Shown one piece after another: positions 38,001 through 53,000 of a stretch of DNA of 64,000 bases. The notes below the pieces were generated by a model. The model made no database searches, was not told the origin of the DNA, and was given only the letters and a program-made list of their open reading frames with translations. This DNA is from Bettongia penicillata ogilbyi (lineage: Eukaryota; Chordata; Mammalia; Diprotodontia; Potoroidae), in NCBI GenBank assembly GCA_023548195.1, contig JAJHZJ010000014.1, forward strand, positions 15,042,718 through 15,106,717, written 5' to 3'. The position numbers and the translations under genes were made by a program. Positions within the stretch are counted from its first letter, which is position 1; the number at the start of each line of letters is the position of its first letter.

Positions 38001-41000
38001 TGGGTTATTCCATGTTTCTGTAGTATAGGTAGCTGTAAAAAAAAGTATAGAAATTTAAAATATGAAACGTCTTCTTAAAACATACATTTTAAAAACATAT
38101 TAAAATTCTTAGAAGATGAAGTTCTCATGCTCTGTATATTTGTTGTGGGGGGGAATGTGCTGGCCTTGGGGGTGCTTAGAGAGACATTTGCTACACACCA
38201 ACACCAAGTGTTACTAAGAGGCTCCCAAATCCAAAAGCTCCTGGAATAGCAATGCTTCCCTATACCAATCTGTTCAACCCCTGCAGAAAATGCTCAAGAA
38301 GGCAATTTGTTTCTCTTCAGGTGATGCAGCCCCAAGTTCATCAGCAGCCAGAGCTACTGAAGGACGTAGAAAAGGAAATCTCAACACCAAGTCCTTGGCA
38401 CTCTCAAATGGTTCAACATTAGAAACAGAAATGGCTCTATCAATGGGAATAACATTAAAGAATATGTATCACCACTTGCATTGTTGTTGAATGCTAGGGA
38501 CAACTGGGCTTTTTCATCTGACTTGCAGTTAAAAACTTCTATATGCATTGTCTTTCACGATCAGAAGTGAGATCCTAAAAGCTGGGACTGACTTCCTTTT
38601 CTATTTGTATCCTCAATAGTTAGCAAAGTGCTTTGCTAACTTATATAGCAAACTTTAATACATACTTTTTCATTCATTCATAACACAGAACCCAGAAATG
38701 GTGATCAAGTAGCATAGTTTAGAATTACAAGAGCACTAAGACGATGAATTTTCCAGACAAATAAAATATATTTTACACAGTGCTGTAGCCATAACAGACA
38801 TGCAATAAATACATAAAATTTCAGAGCTGACAGGAACTTATTTTACAAACTGCGTCTCATCACAACGGCTTTTCCAAACCTTTTCATTCCTCCTCAAACC
38901 TCCCATAGCCCTTCCTTTCTTCCACCCTTAGTTAAGAACCCTTCAATCTAATTTTGCCAAAAAAAAAAAAAAAATTGAGAATGTTTGCCAGTAACTGGCT
39001 CTTCTTTCCTGTTCCTCATTACCACTGATTACAAATTTGAATTAATTCACATTCCCTGAACACAAAGGTGGGGGAGAGGGAGAGATAATCAGACTAAGAT
39101 TTATAATACGTCCCATTTTATACATAAGTGAATCATCTACAAGCAATTAACAGAGTTGACTGCCACTTGGTCACCACTGAAACACAAAATAGCACATTAA
39201 CTTTTACATCGATTCTCCAGGGTTCTCAGATAGATGACATCAATACCTTCATCATCACCATTCCTAGGATTTATGGAGCACCGATGTGCAAGGCACTATG
39301 CTATAAGCACTTTATAAATATGATCTCATTTTTTATCCTCATAATAACCTGAGTATTTTATCCTCCTAGTACCCCTGATAGGTGTATTATTATCCCTATT
39401 TTATAGCTGAGGAAAGTGAGGCAAACAAAAATTAAGTGATTTTTCGAAAATCACAAAGCTGAGGTTGAATATGAACTTAGGCCTTCCTGGATCCTGGCCC
39501 AGTACTCCATCCACTACCCAACTAATTGCAACCCTTGTATTTTTTCAAAACCATAACCATTTTCACACCTGAGGCAAGACAGAATAAACGAGTCCTCAGG
39601 TGGGGCTGGGAAGACAGAAACCTAGGGATACCAAGATGGGCAAGTTTATTCCCATTCCTGTAGATCATCTAGCACAGCTTCTAATCCATGTATAGAAATT
39701 TATTAAGTACAGTTATCCCTTCCACATTGCAAGGGTTAGGGGCATAGCACCCCCTGCCATCTGGAAAATCTGTGTAGTAGTTTTTGATCACCTTTTCATA
39801 CCAAAGAAGTCTTAATTATCGATGTTTTAAAAGATAAAACATGTTAAAATTATTCAATACTATACATGTATTTTATCCATTTCTAAATTTCCCAACTTTT
39901 TTGTGTTGTATACTGGCCTTCATATGTCACCTGCAGCTTCTGCAAAACTCCCCCCAAATTCCCATTTAATTTCTTATGCTGACCCTTGATGGGCAAAGTA
40001 ACGATGTAGAAGGGATAACTACATGGTATGTAGAAAGCACTGTGCAAGATAGTGGATATAAAAACAATCTCTTCCTTCTAGGATCTATACTAGGAAATAT
40101 AACATCTAAATAGATAAATATAAGATAGTTTGAGTAGGAAGAGAGCATTAACAAATAGAGGGATAAGGAAAAATTTGTATGAAGTAGCGCTCAACTTTGA
40201 GGAACGGTAGGGATGAATATGGATGCATCAAATGAGGCGGAATTGAGTGAGCAGAATAATAAAAGATGATATATTATGGCCACAAAATATATTCTTATTA
40301 GCTAATAAGTATGGTCAGAAAGGGCTTCTATTACAGGGATGTAAAACAAAAAGGGAAAGAAAGCAAACAGTATCAATGAAACATTTTTAAAATACCCAGA
40401 AGAAAGTAGAAGTTCAGAAGGGAATCTAAAAAAGAACTGTTTTGTACATTAAGGTTAAAATATATACTTTAAAAAAAGTGTATGCTAAGAGAAGTTAACA
40501 GTTTTGTATATAATTCTTTTATCTGTTCTTCAAAGTTACTGGCGTTTAAGTCCACAGAATTTAAGAAAAAAAAAGAATATCAGAGATATTTAATATTTAA
40601 CTTAATAAAGTTATAAACTTTATAATTTAATAAAGTCTATAAATGTTTTTGCTACATAAGCTGAAATCTAAAGAATTCCTAGTCTATTTGATGACAGTAC
40701 TGATAGTACCTACCAGAAAAGAATCAGCAGTTATCACACCTTCAATACAATAAATGTATTTACTAAAAAGAAGACACAATGTTAAGGGCAGCTAGGTGGT
40801 GCAGTGGATAGAGTGCCAGGCCTGGAGTCAGAAAGACTCATCTTCCTAAGTTCAAATCTGGCCTCAGACACTTACTAGATTATGTGACCCTGGGCAAGTC
40901 ACTTCATCTTGTTTACCTCAGTTTCCTCATTTGTAAAATGAGCTGGAGAAGGAAATGGCAAACCACGTCAGTATCTTTGCCAAGAAAACCCCAACTGGGG

Positions 41001-44000
41001 TCATGAAGAGTTGGGCACAACTGAAATGACTCAACAGTAACAAAGAGATGATGCTTACAGTTTAAATCTTATAATGTCCTGCATGTCAAAGGCTGGCTGA
41101 CATCAAAATTAAATCCTTATCAAGAAGTATTCAATGTAACAGGCTAAGGGAATTTTCCCATAGGAATATATTTCTGATTTTATGCCAAATTCAGGGTCAG
41201 TTTACTAGAATACAGAGTGTATACAGAGGAGTACTTTAAATAAGTTTAAAATATTTTCATGGAAGATGTACTGGAGTGAGAAAAGACTGGAAGCTGAGAG
41301 TATTTATTAAGTGTCTATTATACACTAGGCCCTAGAATTACAAAACAAGGAGGGAAATAATTTCAACTCTCAGGGAACATGCAGAAGACAACTACATACA
41401 TGAATATACAGCATAAATGCAAAGTAAATACAAATATACGAAGTAGTTATACAGAAAGCAAAGTGACAGGGACGGCCCTAGCAATTGAGGAGATCAGGAA
41501 GAGGTTCATGGAGAAAAAAACAATTTTTGAACTGTGTGTCTTAAAGTAAGAAAAGGATTCCTTGCAATGAGGATAAGGAGTTAAGTACATTCCAAGAATG
41601 TGAGATGAGAAGTGCAAAGAAACAAAAAAGGGAGATGGAGGGTCAAGGAGTGAGGAACACAGAATAGTTGCTCAAGTATTTATTAAAACTTAAGTGCAAG
41701 GCACTGTGCTAAGTCCTGAGGATACTGAAACAGAAAAATAGTGTCTTTAAGGCTAGAAAGACAGGTTGGGTCCAGACTATAGTTTTAAATATTATCCTAG
41801 ATACAATAGGAAGCCACTGGCATTACAGGAGACAGTCAGATTTGTGCTTGAGGAAAATTACTTTGGCAGGGGTACATAGGATGGACTGGAGCAGGCAACA
41901 GCATTAAGGCAGGGAGACGGAGGCAGTGAAAGCCTAAACTAAGTGGGCAGACAAAAGAGACCAGATTCAAGAGCTATTGTGAAAGAAGAAACAAGAAGTG
42001 GCAACTGATTGGATATGTGTGGTAACAGAGATAATGGCAGACTAATAACCCAGAAGGATGGTATCTTTGAGAGAAATAGTAAAGTTTGAAAGAGGGAGTA
42101 TTTTAGGGAAAAGACTGCAACATACTGACTCTGAAATATCTCTGGGACACCAATTTGAAACATCTGACAGATAACTGGTGATGTGGGGACTAGGTCCATA
42201 TATCTTAGAGTCATCTGCAAAGAAACAAACTCATGGGACCTGATGAGATTACCAAGAGAGAATTATAAAGACAGAAAATAGAAGAGGAAGTAGGAAAGAA
42301 ACCTGGGGAATACCCACAAATGATACTGATGTTTAGCCAGTAAGAGACTGGGGAGGAACAATCAGACAGGTAGGAAGAGAACCAAAGGAGCATAGCAGTA
42401 GTAACACATAGCCTTGGAGGGTAATGAGAAATGAATTGGGAGGTAGGGACAGGGAGGAGGGGGAGTAAGAAGCAAAGGGAAGTTTGGAGGCAGGTTGGGA
42501 AATATAATGAGCTCTGTTTTTATATTTTAGGATTTCTATGTGACATCCAGCTGGAAATGTCCCATACACTGTATGGTTCTGGAGTTTAACTGCTGAATTC
42601 CTAATCATTCTTAAAGGTCTACTCAAATGATATCTCTCTCTCAAGAAGCTTCTCTTCCATCACCCTACTTGATTAAGGTCTTCCCCCAAAAGAGTAGAAA
42701 GGGGACTAGCTCTAGAGTCAGAGGACCTGGGTTCAAATTCTCCTCTGACCTTTATTATCTGTTTGACCTTTTCAAAATTACTTAATTTGCCTGCACTTCA
42801 GTTTCCTTAACTGCAAATGAGTTGCCCCAGATTGCCTCTGAGAAGCCTTTCATGTCTAAATCTATGCTCTCTCAGACCTCTGTAACCTTAGAAGGCACTT
42901 CTGTAATATTCTGTGTGATAACTGTCTGTTTTCAACCCTACCAGATGACACTGAGTGTGACTTGAGTGCACAGATCATCTAATGTCTATCCAGAAGTTAA
43001 TAAAATGTCATGCATGTTAAATAAGGAATTGTTTAATGTATCTGAGTCACTTAAATCTCTCAGTACTCTGGTCAACTCTAAGAAGAAAAGCTGCAGAGGT
43101 GCTGACCTGTACTAGAGCTAAGGAAATTTCTTTATCTAGGGTGTTCTCTACCAATGAAATCACAAGTTCAGTCTCTAACCCCCTACTCTACAGAAATGGT
43201 ATATATTAAAATGGGATTCTATACTATTCTCTCTGTAATCGCACAAGTATACTCATTCACTTTGGCTCTCTAGCCTTGCTTATCCTACTTATAGGATTCC
43301 AACAATTCCAGCGATATTTTCAAGTTAGGGGGAAGGCTGATAACATATTTAACTGCTTAAATACACATGAGAATGTGTAAAGAATGCTTAAAAGCCAATT
43401 CTTACATCCTTCAAGACTTTTTTCCAAAACTGAAGTTTAAGTTGTGCAAATATTTATCTGTGGGCCTTCAAGAAAACGAAGTCCAAATTAAGCATTTTAA
43501 AATGGAATTTAAAAAATTATATTTTTTACCTTTAAAGAAAAAATCTAGCATAAAAGAAAATTAATCAGGAGCTAACTTAAACTTTAACATTTAATTTTAT
43601 ACTAACCTAGCACAGAACAGTTTTCTAAAGTGATTTTTATATTTAGTCCTTAAATATTTGTTCTTTTCAATAAAATATTAAGAAGACAAAAAGCAACATA
43701 ATACAATTTAGGTTTTTTTTTACATGTAAGTCATCTCAGTTGTGTCCCTGTAATCCCACTTGGGGTTTTCTTGGCAAAGATACTGGAGTGATTTGCCATT
43801 TCCTTCTCCAGTTCATTTTACAGATGAAGAACTGAGGCAAACACGATTAAGTGACTTGCCCAGGGTCATACAGCTATAATAAGTGTCTGAGGTCACTTTT
43901 GAACTCAGATCCTCCTGACTCCAGGGTTGGTATTCTATCCACTGTGCCACTTAGCTACTCTCATAAATTTAGATACAGGTTAATTCATAGCTTTATATAA

Positions 44001-47000
44001 AACTATGAGGTGTTATAAACTTAAAAGTACACTAATGCTTTTTGGGATACCATGGCTATGCACTGTCACTACAGCCTCCACCCTCAAAAGATTTCTTGTG
44101 TTATTAGGATAACTTGTAACAGAAAATTCAGTTTTATTTCTATGAACATAACCTAAAAAAGTCATACCTTGCTTTTCATAGCTGAAGAATATGGGCCCAA
44201 AAACAATCCAGGTAAGATTTCCTAAAAGAAAAATTAATTACAATTACCAATTTACAAATATTGATCAAATTTAAGTTTAGGGCAGGAAGAAAACCTTCTA
44301 GTCCAATCACTGCATTATACAATTAAAGAAACAAAGAAGTCAAGAGAGGAAACAACTTGCCCAAGGTCACACTATTAATTCAGTAGCAAGGACAAAATTA
44401 AAATTCACTCCCAAGCCAATGTCTTTTCTACTAAATCACACCACTTTATATCATGTTCACTGACTTGAGAGTTTTCATGGAAGTACAAAATATGTTCCAA
44501 AGCTTCTTGTTATTTAGAGTAGCCAACAGCTGAAATACGTAATGAAAATGTGTGCTATATGCTAAAATTAAAACAGACTTTAAACCTTACCTCTAGGAAC
44601 TATATTTAGAACTCATTTAAACAGCTAATTCTAGTAAAAACATATGATATGGCCACTTTTTAGAAGAATGCCATCTTCATATCTTCATAGCTTCTTATTA
44701 GCCATTCCTTGCTAGATTCTATGATCAAATTACAGGAAAAAACTCAACTTCACTGTGATGACAGGAATACAGTTACTACTGTACCTTTAACAAAAACACC
44801 ACAAGTTTAATATTAAAATTGTACCTTCTGAGTCTAAAAAGGCAGCCTCAAAAAATGCTGGTGTTAAATACAGGTATCCATTCTAAATAAACTCAATACC
44901 TCAAATTATGAAGTCAGAAACTTGAGAGAGCAAGTAAACATTTACTCTACAAAAGTTGAAGAATTTTCACCATGGTTATGTGTTAGATGATAGTACCTGC
45001 TCGCTAAGCATAATATAGCAGTCCCACTCTATTAAATATCATAAATATTTGTACTAAAAAGGGAGAAGCAAATTGAAAACAGCTGTGTCTTATAATGCAT
45101 GCTTCCCAACATGTAGGAAAGCTAGTCAATAACTTGATTCCTTTCACATCAAAAGTTTCCAATTCAGTATGTTGAGTGATATTTTTCCAAGGGAAATTAG
45201 GCACAATAGAGTTCTGCTAGAACTAATACATGCTCTAATGTTTTAAATGCCTATAAATGTATCATTCTCATTTTATAGAACTGATTTACTCAAGTCCATA
45301 CAAATTAGACAAGAAAATCTGTAGCTGAGTCTCAAGCTTATTTCCTAATAATCAGTCAAGAAGACGTCAACCGGCTTATTTTCTAATTAATCAAGATGCT
45401 CATGTTGTAATACTTTGATCTATAGTCTAGGCAGAGAATTATTTACTCTCAATTGTGCTGGTCATTTGCTTTAAGCATCTGATTTACTTTAAACAAAGGG
45501 ACAATTAATGCATTTACATGACAAAACTATGAGGTTTAAACAAAAATTAAATGGACTAAATATTAACATCATACCTGCATCTCTCGCCTCATGGGATAGG
45601 TCCAATCCTTAAAAACACACACAAACCAGAAGTTAAGTAAAAATTTTCCCAATTTAAAAAAGTGAAAGAAGTTACAAAACAGCACTATATAATTTTTCTT
45701 TAAGACCACGTTAATAACAAGGACAACAAAAATCATACACTTAAGAAACATTTATTAAGCACCTACTATGTGTGAGGCACTATGGGCCAGCAATGCAAAA
45801 AGAGGCCAAAGCCAGTCCCTGATCTCAAGGAGCTCACAATTTAATGGAAGAAATGACAAGCAAATAAATATGTACAAACTATATGCAGGAAAATTAGGAA
45901 ATCCCTAAAAGAGGGAAGGTACTAGAATGAAGATGGGTTGGGAAAACTTCCTGGAAAAGATGGGCTTTTAGTTGGAACATGGAAGAAGACAGGAAAGCCA
46001 ACAGGTACAGATGAAAAGGGACAGCACTCCAGGCTTAGGGGCAAGGCCAGAGAAAATGCCCAGAGCCGAAAGATGGAGGGCTTGGGCAGGGTGGAATAGT
46101 CAAGAGGCCAGGGTCACTGGATGAATGGCATGCAGTGATCAGGATCAGAAAGGCAGGGCAGAGGGGCCTAGGTTAGGATGAGTTTTGTTTCTGCTTTTGG
46201 TCCTGGAAGTAACAGATCCCACCTATTGGAGCAAGAACTCACTATGCGACAAAAACTCTTGGGAAAACTGGAGAGTAGCCTGGCCCAGCCTAGGCAGAGA
46301 CCCAGTTCTGACATTATGTTGAACTGCACAGAATTCTCTGTGTGGTTCCAGGTCCCAGTTTGGTCCCACTGTCCTTCTCTCTTTTTTTAATAATAAATTT
46401 ATTTATTTTAAGTTTTCAACATTCATTTCCACAAAATTTTGAGTTCCAAATTTTCTCCCCTCCCCCTACCCCAAAATGCCGAGCATTCTAATTACCCCTA
46501 CCACCAATCTGCCCTCCCTTCTAACATCCCTCCCTTCCCTTATCCCCATCTTCTCTTTTGTCCTATAGTCAAGATAAATTTCTATACCGTATTACTTGCA
46601 TTTCTTATTTCCCAGTTGTATGCTATATAATTAAAAAAAATTTGTTATACATAGATTATTAAATAATAATTTTATATTGATAATGCTATTTACAAGTACC
46701 AAGAAACAGTAACTAAAATATATAGTGAACTTCTAGAGATGTGATTCTGATTTTATTAACAGTACACAGCAATATGTTATCATTAATCACATTCAAAAAA
46801 CTCAAATATTCAAAAGTATTTCAACATTTAGTCTAACGTTACAGTAGTAAAAGAACCAGAATTTGAGCCTAGGTCTTTTCACACTTGATCCCATCCTTTT
46901 CCCAGTGTTCTTTAGGAAAAGCACTGAGAAAAGGGAGTAAAATGAGAGGTAGATGACCAGGATTGTAAGACTACTAGAGATAATACCAGGATTGGCAGAA

Positions 47001-50000
47001 GGAACTGGGACTATTTGGAAGAAAAAAATTTAGAGTAGACAAATATTTATCTGTGAGGCTGCTAAATGAAAGAGGGATTAGACTTGTCCTTCATGGTTTC
47101 AAAGTCTCCAAACAAAATCAGTCCTTGTGTAAATTGCAGATGTTCATTTATTAAATATAACATTTCCTCTTTTTCTATTTTTTTTGCTTTGTTGTGTTGT
47201 TTACAAATTCAATAGCTTACTCAACAGTATTAAATATGCCCTCTGTGTTAAAGGAAATCTTTTTATTCCCTACCATATATTACAATTAAAATTTTTGATT
47301 TAATATTTTATTTTTCCCCAATTAACATTCCTTTAAAATTTTTTTGAGTTCCAAATTCCTTCCCTCCCTTCCCTGCCATGAAAAGGCAAGCAATTTGAAA
47401 TAGTTATACATGTGCTGTCATACAGAACATATTTCTATTTCCATGTCAGCCATGTTGTAAAACACAGACCAAAAAGACCCAAGAAAAATAAAAAAAGTAA
47501 GGAAGTATGCTTCAATCTACATTTATCTGGAGATGGACAGCATTTTTCATCACTAAGTCCTTCAGAATTGTCTCGGATCGCTGTGTTGCTGAGAAAAGCT
47601 AAGTCATTCACAGTTGATCATCATATGATATTCCTGTTACTATGTACAATATTCTCCAGGGTTTTGCTCATTTTGTTTTGCATCAGTTCATGCAAAATTT
47701 CCCAATTTTTCTGAGAGCATCCTGCTCATCATTTCTTGTAGCACAATAGAAATCATCACAATCATATACAACAATTTGTTCTGTCATTCCCAAATTGGTG
47801 GACATCTCAATTTCCAATTCTTTGTTATACTTTTGTTATAAATATTTTTGTACATATAGATCCTTTTCTTTTTTTTTTTTTTAAACTCTTTAGGATGCAG
47901 ACCTAGTAGTGGTATTGCTTAGTCAATGGGTACGATGCTTGGGCATAATTCCAAACTGTTTTACAGGATGGCTGAATTAGTATACCACTTCACCAACAAT
48001 GCATTAGTCTCAATTTTCCTATATCCCCTCCAACAACTTATTTTCCTTTTCTGTCATATTAGCCAACTTAATACGTACAGGGTGGCAGCTCAGAGTTGTT
48101 TTAATTAGAATTTCTCTAATTAATAGTGATTTATAAAATATATTTTCATATAACTATAGATAGCTTTGATCATTTCATCTGAAAACTGCCTGTTTATGTC
48201 CTTTGACCATCTATGAACTGAGGAATAGTTCTTATTTCTAAAAATCTGATTCAGTTTTCCACACATCTGAGAAATGAAGTCTGTATCAGAAAACTTGCTA
48301 AAATTTTTTCACATTTGTGATTACTACATATTTCCCTCCATCTTCTTTTTCCCATTTATCCTATTCTTGCTCTTTTTTTTACCATCCATCCTTAAATGTA
48401 GTCAAAAGATTCTAACACCTCTCCCAATCATCCCTCCCTTTTATCAGCATCACCCTCCTCCCCATCCCCTTCACCTCCTACTTTTCTATATGGAAAGAAA
48501 GATTTCTCTAGCCAACTGAGTGCATATGTTATTCCCTCTTTGAGACAATTCTAATGAGAGTACGGCTCATATACTTCCCTTGCTCTCTACCTTCCCCATC
48601 ATTGTACAAGCTCTTTCATACCTACTTCTATATCAGATAATTTGCCCCATTCTCCCTCTCCCTTTCCCCTTCTCCCAGTGCATTCCTCTTTCTCACCCCT
48701 TAATGATATATATGCATATATACATATATATATGTATGTATGAAATCAAATTTAACTCATACTTGTGTTCTCTATGTATACTCTTTCTAACTGCCCTAAC
48801 AATGAGAAAATTTTAAGGAGTTTAAGTATCATTTTCCTATGTAGAAATGTAAACAGTATGATCTTTTTGAAACCCTTATGATTTCTCTTTCCTGTTTACC
48901 TTTTTATACTCCTCTTGAGTCCTGTATTTGAAAGTCAACTTTTCTATTCAGCTCCGGCCTGTTTTATCAGGAATGCTTGAAAGTTCTCTATTTCATTGAA
49001 TTTCCACTTCTGCCCTGGAAGGATTACACTCAGTTTTGCTGGGTATAATCCTAGCTCTTTTGCTCTCTGGAATATCATATTCTAAGCCCTCTGATCCTGG
49101 AATATAGAAACTAAGTCTTATGCTATACTGAATATGGATCTACAGTATTTTAATTGTTTCATTTTGGCTGCTTGCAATATTTTCTCCTTGGTCCAGGAGC
49201 TCTAGAATTCGGATATGTTATCCCTGGGAATTGTCATTTTGGGATCTCTTTCAGGAGGTGACTGGTGGATTCTATCAGGATCTATTTTACACTCTTGTTC
49301 TAGGAGATAAGGGCACTTTTCTTTAACAATTTCTTGAAAGATAATGTTCAGATTATTTTTTGATCATAGCTTTCAGGCAGTCCGATAATTGTTAAATTAT
49401 CTCTCTCCTGTAACTATTTACCAAAAAGTCAATTTTTCTCCCAATAAGATATATTCTACATTTTCTTCATTCTTAAAAATTTAGAATATATCTTATTGGG
49501 AGAAAAATTGACTTTTTGTCAATTTGTTTCTTTATATTTCATGAAGTCATTAGCTTCCACTTGCCCAATTCTAATTTTTAAGAAATTATTTTCTTCAATG
49601 AGCTTTTATAATTCCTTTTCCATTTGACTAATTCTACTTTTTAAGGTGCTCTCTTCTTCAGCATATTGTTCTACCTCTTTTTCCATTTGGCCAATTCTGC
49701 TTTTCAAGGCATTCTTCTCTTCACTGGAATTTTGTACCTCTTTTATCATTTGACCTGTTTTTTAAGGTAGTTTTCTTCAGTTGGTTTCTTTTTTTGGGGG
49801 GAAGGAGGTATGTGTATGTGACTCCTTTACTAAGCTGTTGATGGTTTTCCATGATTTTCTTGTATCACTTTCATTTCTCTTCCCAATTTTTCCTCTACCT
49901 CTCTTTTTATTTTTAAAATCTTTTTTGAGTTCTTCCATAACTTGACACCAATTCATATTTTTCTTTGAGGGTTTGGATGTAGTTGTGTTTCCTGTCTTCT

Positions 50001-53000
50001 GAGTTTGTGTTTTGAGTTTTCCCTGTGACCATAGTAACTGGCTATGGCCAGGATCTTTTTCTGCTGTTTGCTCATTTTTCCAGCCTATTTTTCGACTTTT
50101 AACTCTATGCTAAAGTGGAGTTCTGCTTCCAGAGTGTAGAGGGCACTGTGCCAAGCTTCAGGTTTTTTTGTGCAGCCTTTATTCTGGGGACCTGTAAGTG
50201 TTCAGTTCATTGAAGGGGGTATGATCTAGGAAAAGGTGTGTGTATTATTCTCCTGGTCTGTGCTCTGGTCTATGAGTTACCACAAGCAGATTTTTCTGGA
50301 CTGAAACTGTGATTGGACTGAAACTGTGATCAGGGTCCCAGCTTCACTGAGGCCACAAGCTCTGGTGTGCTAGTGTTCTTTCTTGCACAGGGACTCAACT
50401 CAGAACTTGGACCTAGATCCAAGTATAGGCAAAGCAACAGTGTTCTGCCCCTGGTGCCAGCACAAGGGATCCCTGTAATCTCTTCCTGACCAGCTGTCTG
50501 AATTCCTTACCATCTGTGGGCTGAGAGGTCCACAAACCACCACTGCTCTCACTAATTCAGTCACCCCCCCCCCCCAAGGCCTACTGCTGGTTTCCTGGGG
50601 TGGTCTGTATTAGACTGTAATCTACTCTCACAGCCTGGTATATTAGATATTTCCTGCCAACCTTTTCAGTTGTCTTAGGTTGGAAAATTGTTTCACAAAA
50701 TAGTATATTCCCTTTCATAGGAGATTTTAAAACAAAGGCTGAACAACAGCTTTTAATTTTAAATGGGGGGGGGCAGGGTGGAACCAAGATGACAGATAAA
50801 AAGGCAGGGTACTGCCTGAGCTCTTCCCCAGACCTGTCCAAAACTCTTTAAATGATGCCTCAAAACAAATTCTGGAGTGGTAGCATACACAAAAGAACAG
50901 GGTAAAACAATTTTCCACCCTGTTTTTTTTGTGTGAAACAATATATTTCACTTTTAGATTGCGCTAATTATTAGGAAATTTTTCCTTAAATCAAAGGTAA
51001 ATGTGCCTCTCTACAATATCCACTCCAATGCTCCTCTGGTTCCAAGGAAAATAAGTCTTCAACTTGGTAACTTCAAATAGGTGAAGACAGTTACTATATC
51101 CTTCTCTCTCCACTCTCAGTCTTCTCTTTTCCAGACTAAAACTGTGGATCGTCAAATGGAAAAGTCCAAAAGCTCACTGAAGAAAATAATTGCTTAAAAA
51201 GTACAATGGAGCAAATGGAAGTAAAAGGCTTATGAGAAACCAAGAAGCAATAACACAAAGACAAAAAAAAAAAAAAGAGAAAATAGAAGAAAATGTGAAC
51301 CATCTCAGTGGGAAAACAACTGATCTGGAAAATAAACCCAGAAGAGATGATTTAAAAACCATTTCAGGTAGAAAGGCATGATGAAAAAAAAAGCCAAGCC
51401 ATCATCTTTCAAGAAATTATCAAGGAAAAACTGCTTTGATAGTCTAGAACCAGAGGGTAAAATAGAAACTGAAAGAATCCACTGATCACCTCCTGAAAGA
51501 GATCCCAAAATGAAAACTCCCAGGAATATTACAGCCAAATCCTAGAGTTCCCAGGTCAAAGAGAAAATACTGCAAGCAGCCAGAAAGAAGCAATTTAAGT
51601 ATTGTGGAGCCAGAGTCAGGGTAACACAAGATTTAGCACCTTCTACATTAAAGGATCAGAGGTCTTGGAATATGATATTCTGGAGGGCAAAGGAGAGAGG
51701 ATTACAACCAACAATCATCTACTCAGCAAAACTGAGCATAATCTTTCAGGGAGGAAAAAAACCAGACGTTTAATGAGATGGAGGACTTTCAAGCATTCTT
51801 GATGAAAAGACCAGAGCTGGACAGAAAATTAGACTCTCAAATACAAGACTCAAGAGAAGCATAAAAAGGGAAACAAGGGGAATCATCAGGGACATAATAA
51901 GGTTAAACTATTTACATTCCTATATGGAAAGATGCTATTTGTAACTCACAGAACCTTTCTCATAGTTAGGATAGTAGTTAGAAGGAGTATATAGAGAGAG
52001 AGGGCACAAGTATGAGTTGAATATGAAGGGATGACATCTAAAAAATAAAATTAAGGGGTAAGAGGAATGTACTGTGAGAAAGAGAAAGGGAAAGGTAGAA
52101 TAGAGTACATAGAGTAAAAAGCTTTTACAAGGGAGTGGAAGAAGGGGGAAGTGAGGGCGAATAAGTGAATGAACCTTACTTTCATCAAAATTGGCTGAAA
52201 GAAAAAATAAGGTACACACTCAATGGGGGTATAGAAATTTATCTTACCCTGAAGGGGAAGACAATGGTGGGGGTCCAGACTGGAGGAAGGTGCAGTCAGA
52301 AACAAAACACTTTTGAAGAGAGAGAGGGTGAAAAGAGAGAAATAACAGAATAAATGGGAGTAGGAGGAATAAGATGGAGGAAAATACAGCTAGCAACAGT
52401 AACTGAAAAAAAAAAATTGAAGTTTCCCTGATTAAGGTATCATTTCTCTAACATATAGAGAATTGTGTCAAATTTATAAAAATAAGAGCCATTCCCTAAA
52501 TGATAAATGATCAAAAGGTATGATCAATTTTCATATGAAGTAATTAAAATTTTCTATAACTATATGAAAAAATACCCTAATTCACTATTGATTGGAGAAA
52601 TGCTGGTACTACCTCCTACCTATTACATTGGCTAATAGGATAGGAGGGGATGTGGGAAAAATGAGACATTAATGTACTGTTGGTGGAGTTGTGAACTGAT
52701 TCAACAATTCTATAGAACAATTTGGAACTAGGCTCAAAAGGTTATAAAACCCATGCATACACTTTGCCCTAGCAATACCATTACCAGGTCTGTATCCCAA
52801 AAGAGATGAACAAAAGGAAAATGACCTATATGTACAAAAGTATTTATAGCAGTTCTTTTCTGGGGGTAAAGAATTAGAAATTGAGAGGATACCCATCAAC
52901 TGGGGAATGGCTGAACAAGCTGTGGTATATAATTATGATGGAATACTATTATACTATAAGAAATGATGAGCAGGATGCTTCTCAGAAAAAACCTAGAAAG

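Larger units (their letters stand above)
38033..44167 (-). other. STYX intron 3
   Basis: 6.1 kb. Besides the listed MIR, MITE, SINE and L2 relics, 38,875-38,960 resembles 6,930-7,030 (CTTTTCATTCCTCCTCAAACC), a scrap of the L2-like LINE. 40,200-40,780 and 42,870-43,720 show nothing assignable. Confidence 0.6.

Noticed and set aside
48705..48745. Alternating TA/GTAT run as a regulatory or Z-DNA site
   Set aside because: A simple microsatellite-like run inside the half-L1 spacer; nothing links it to a gene.
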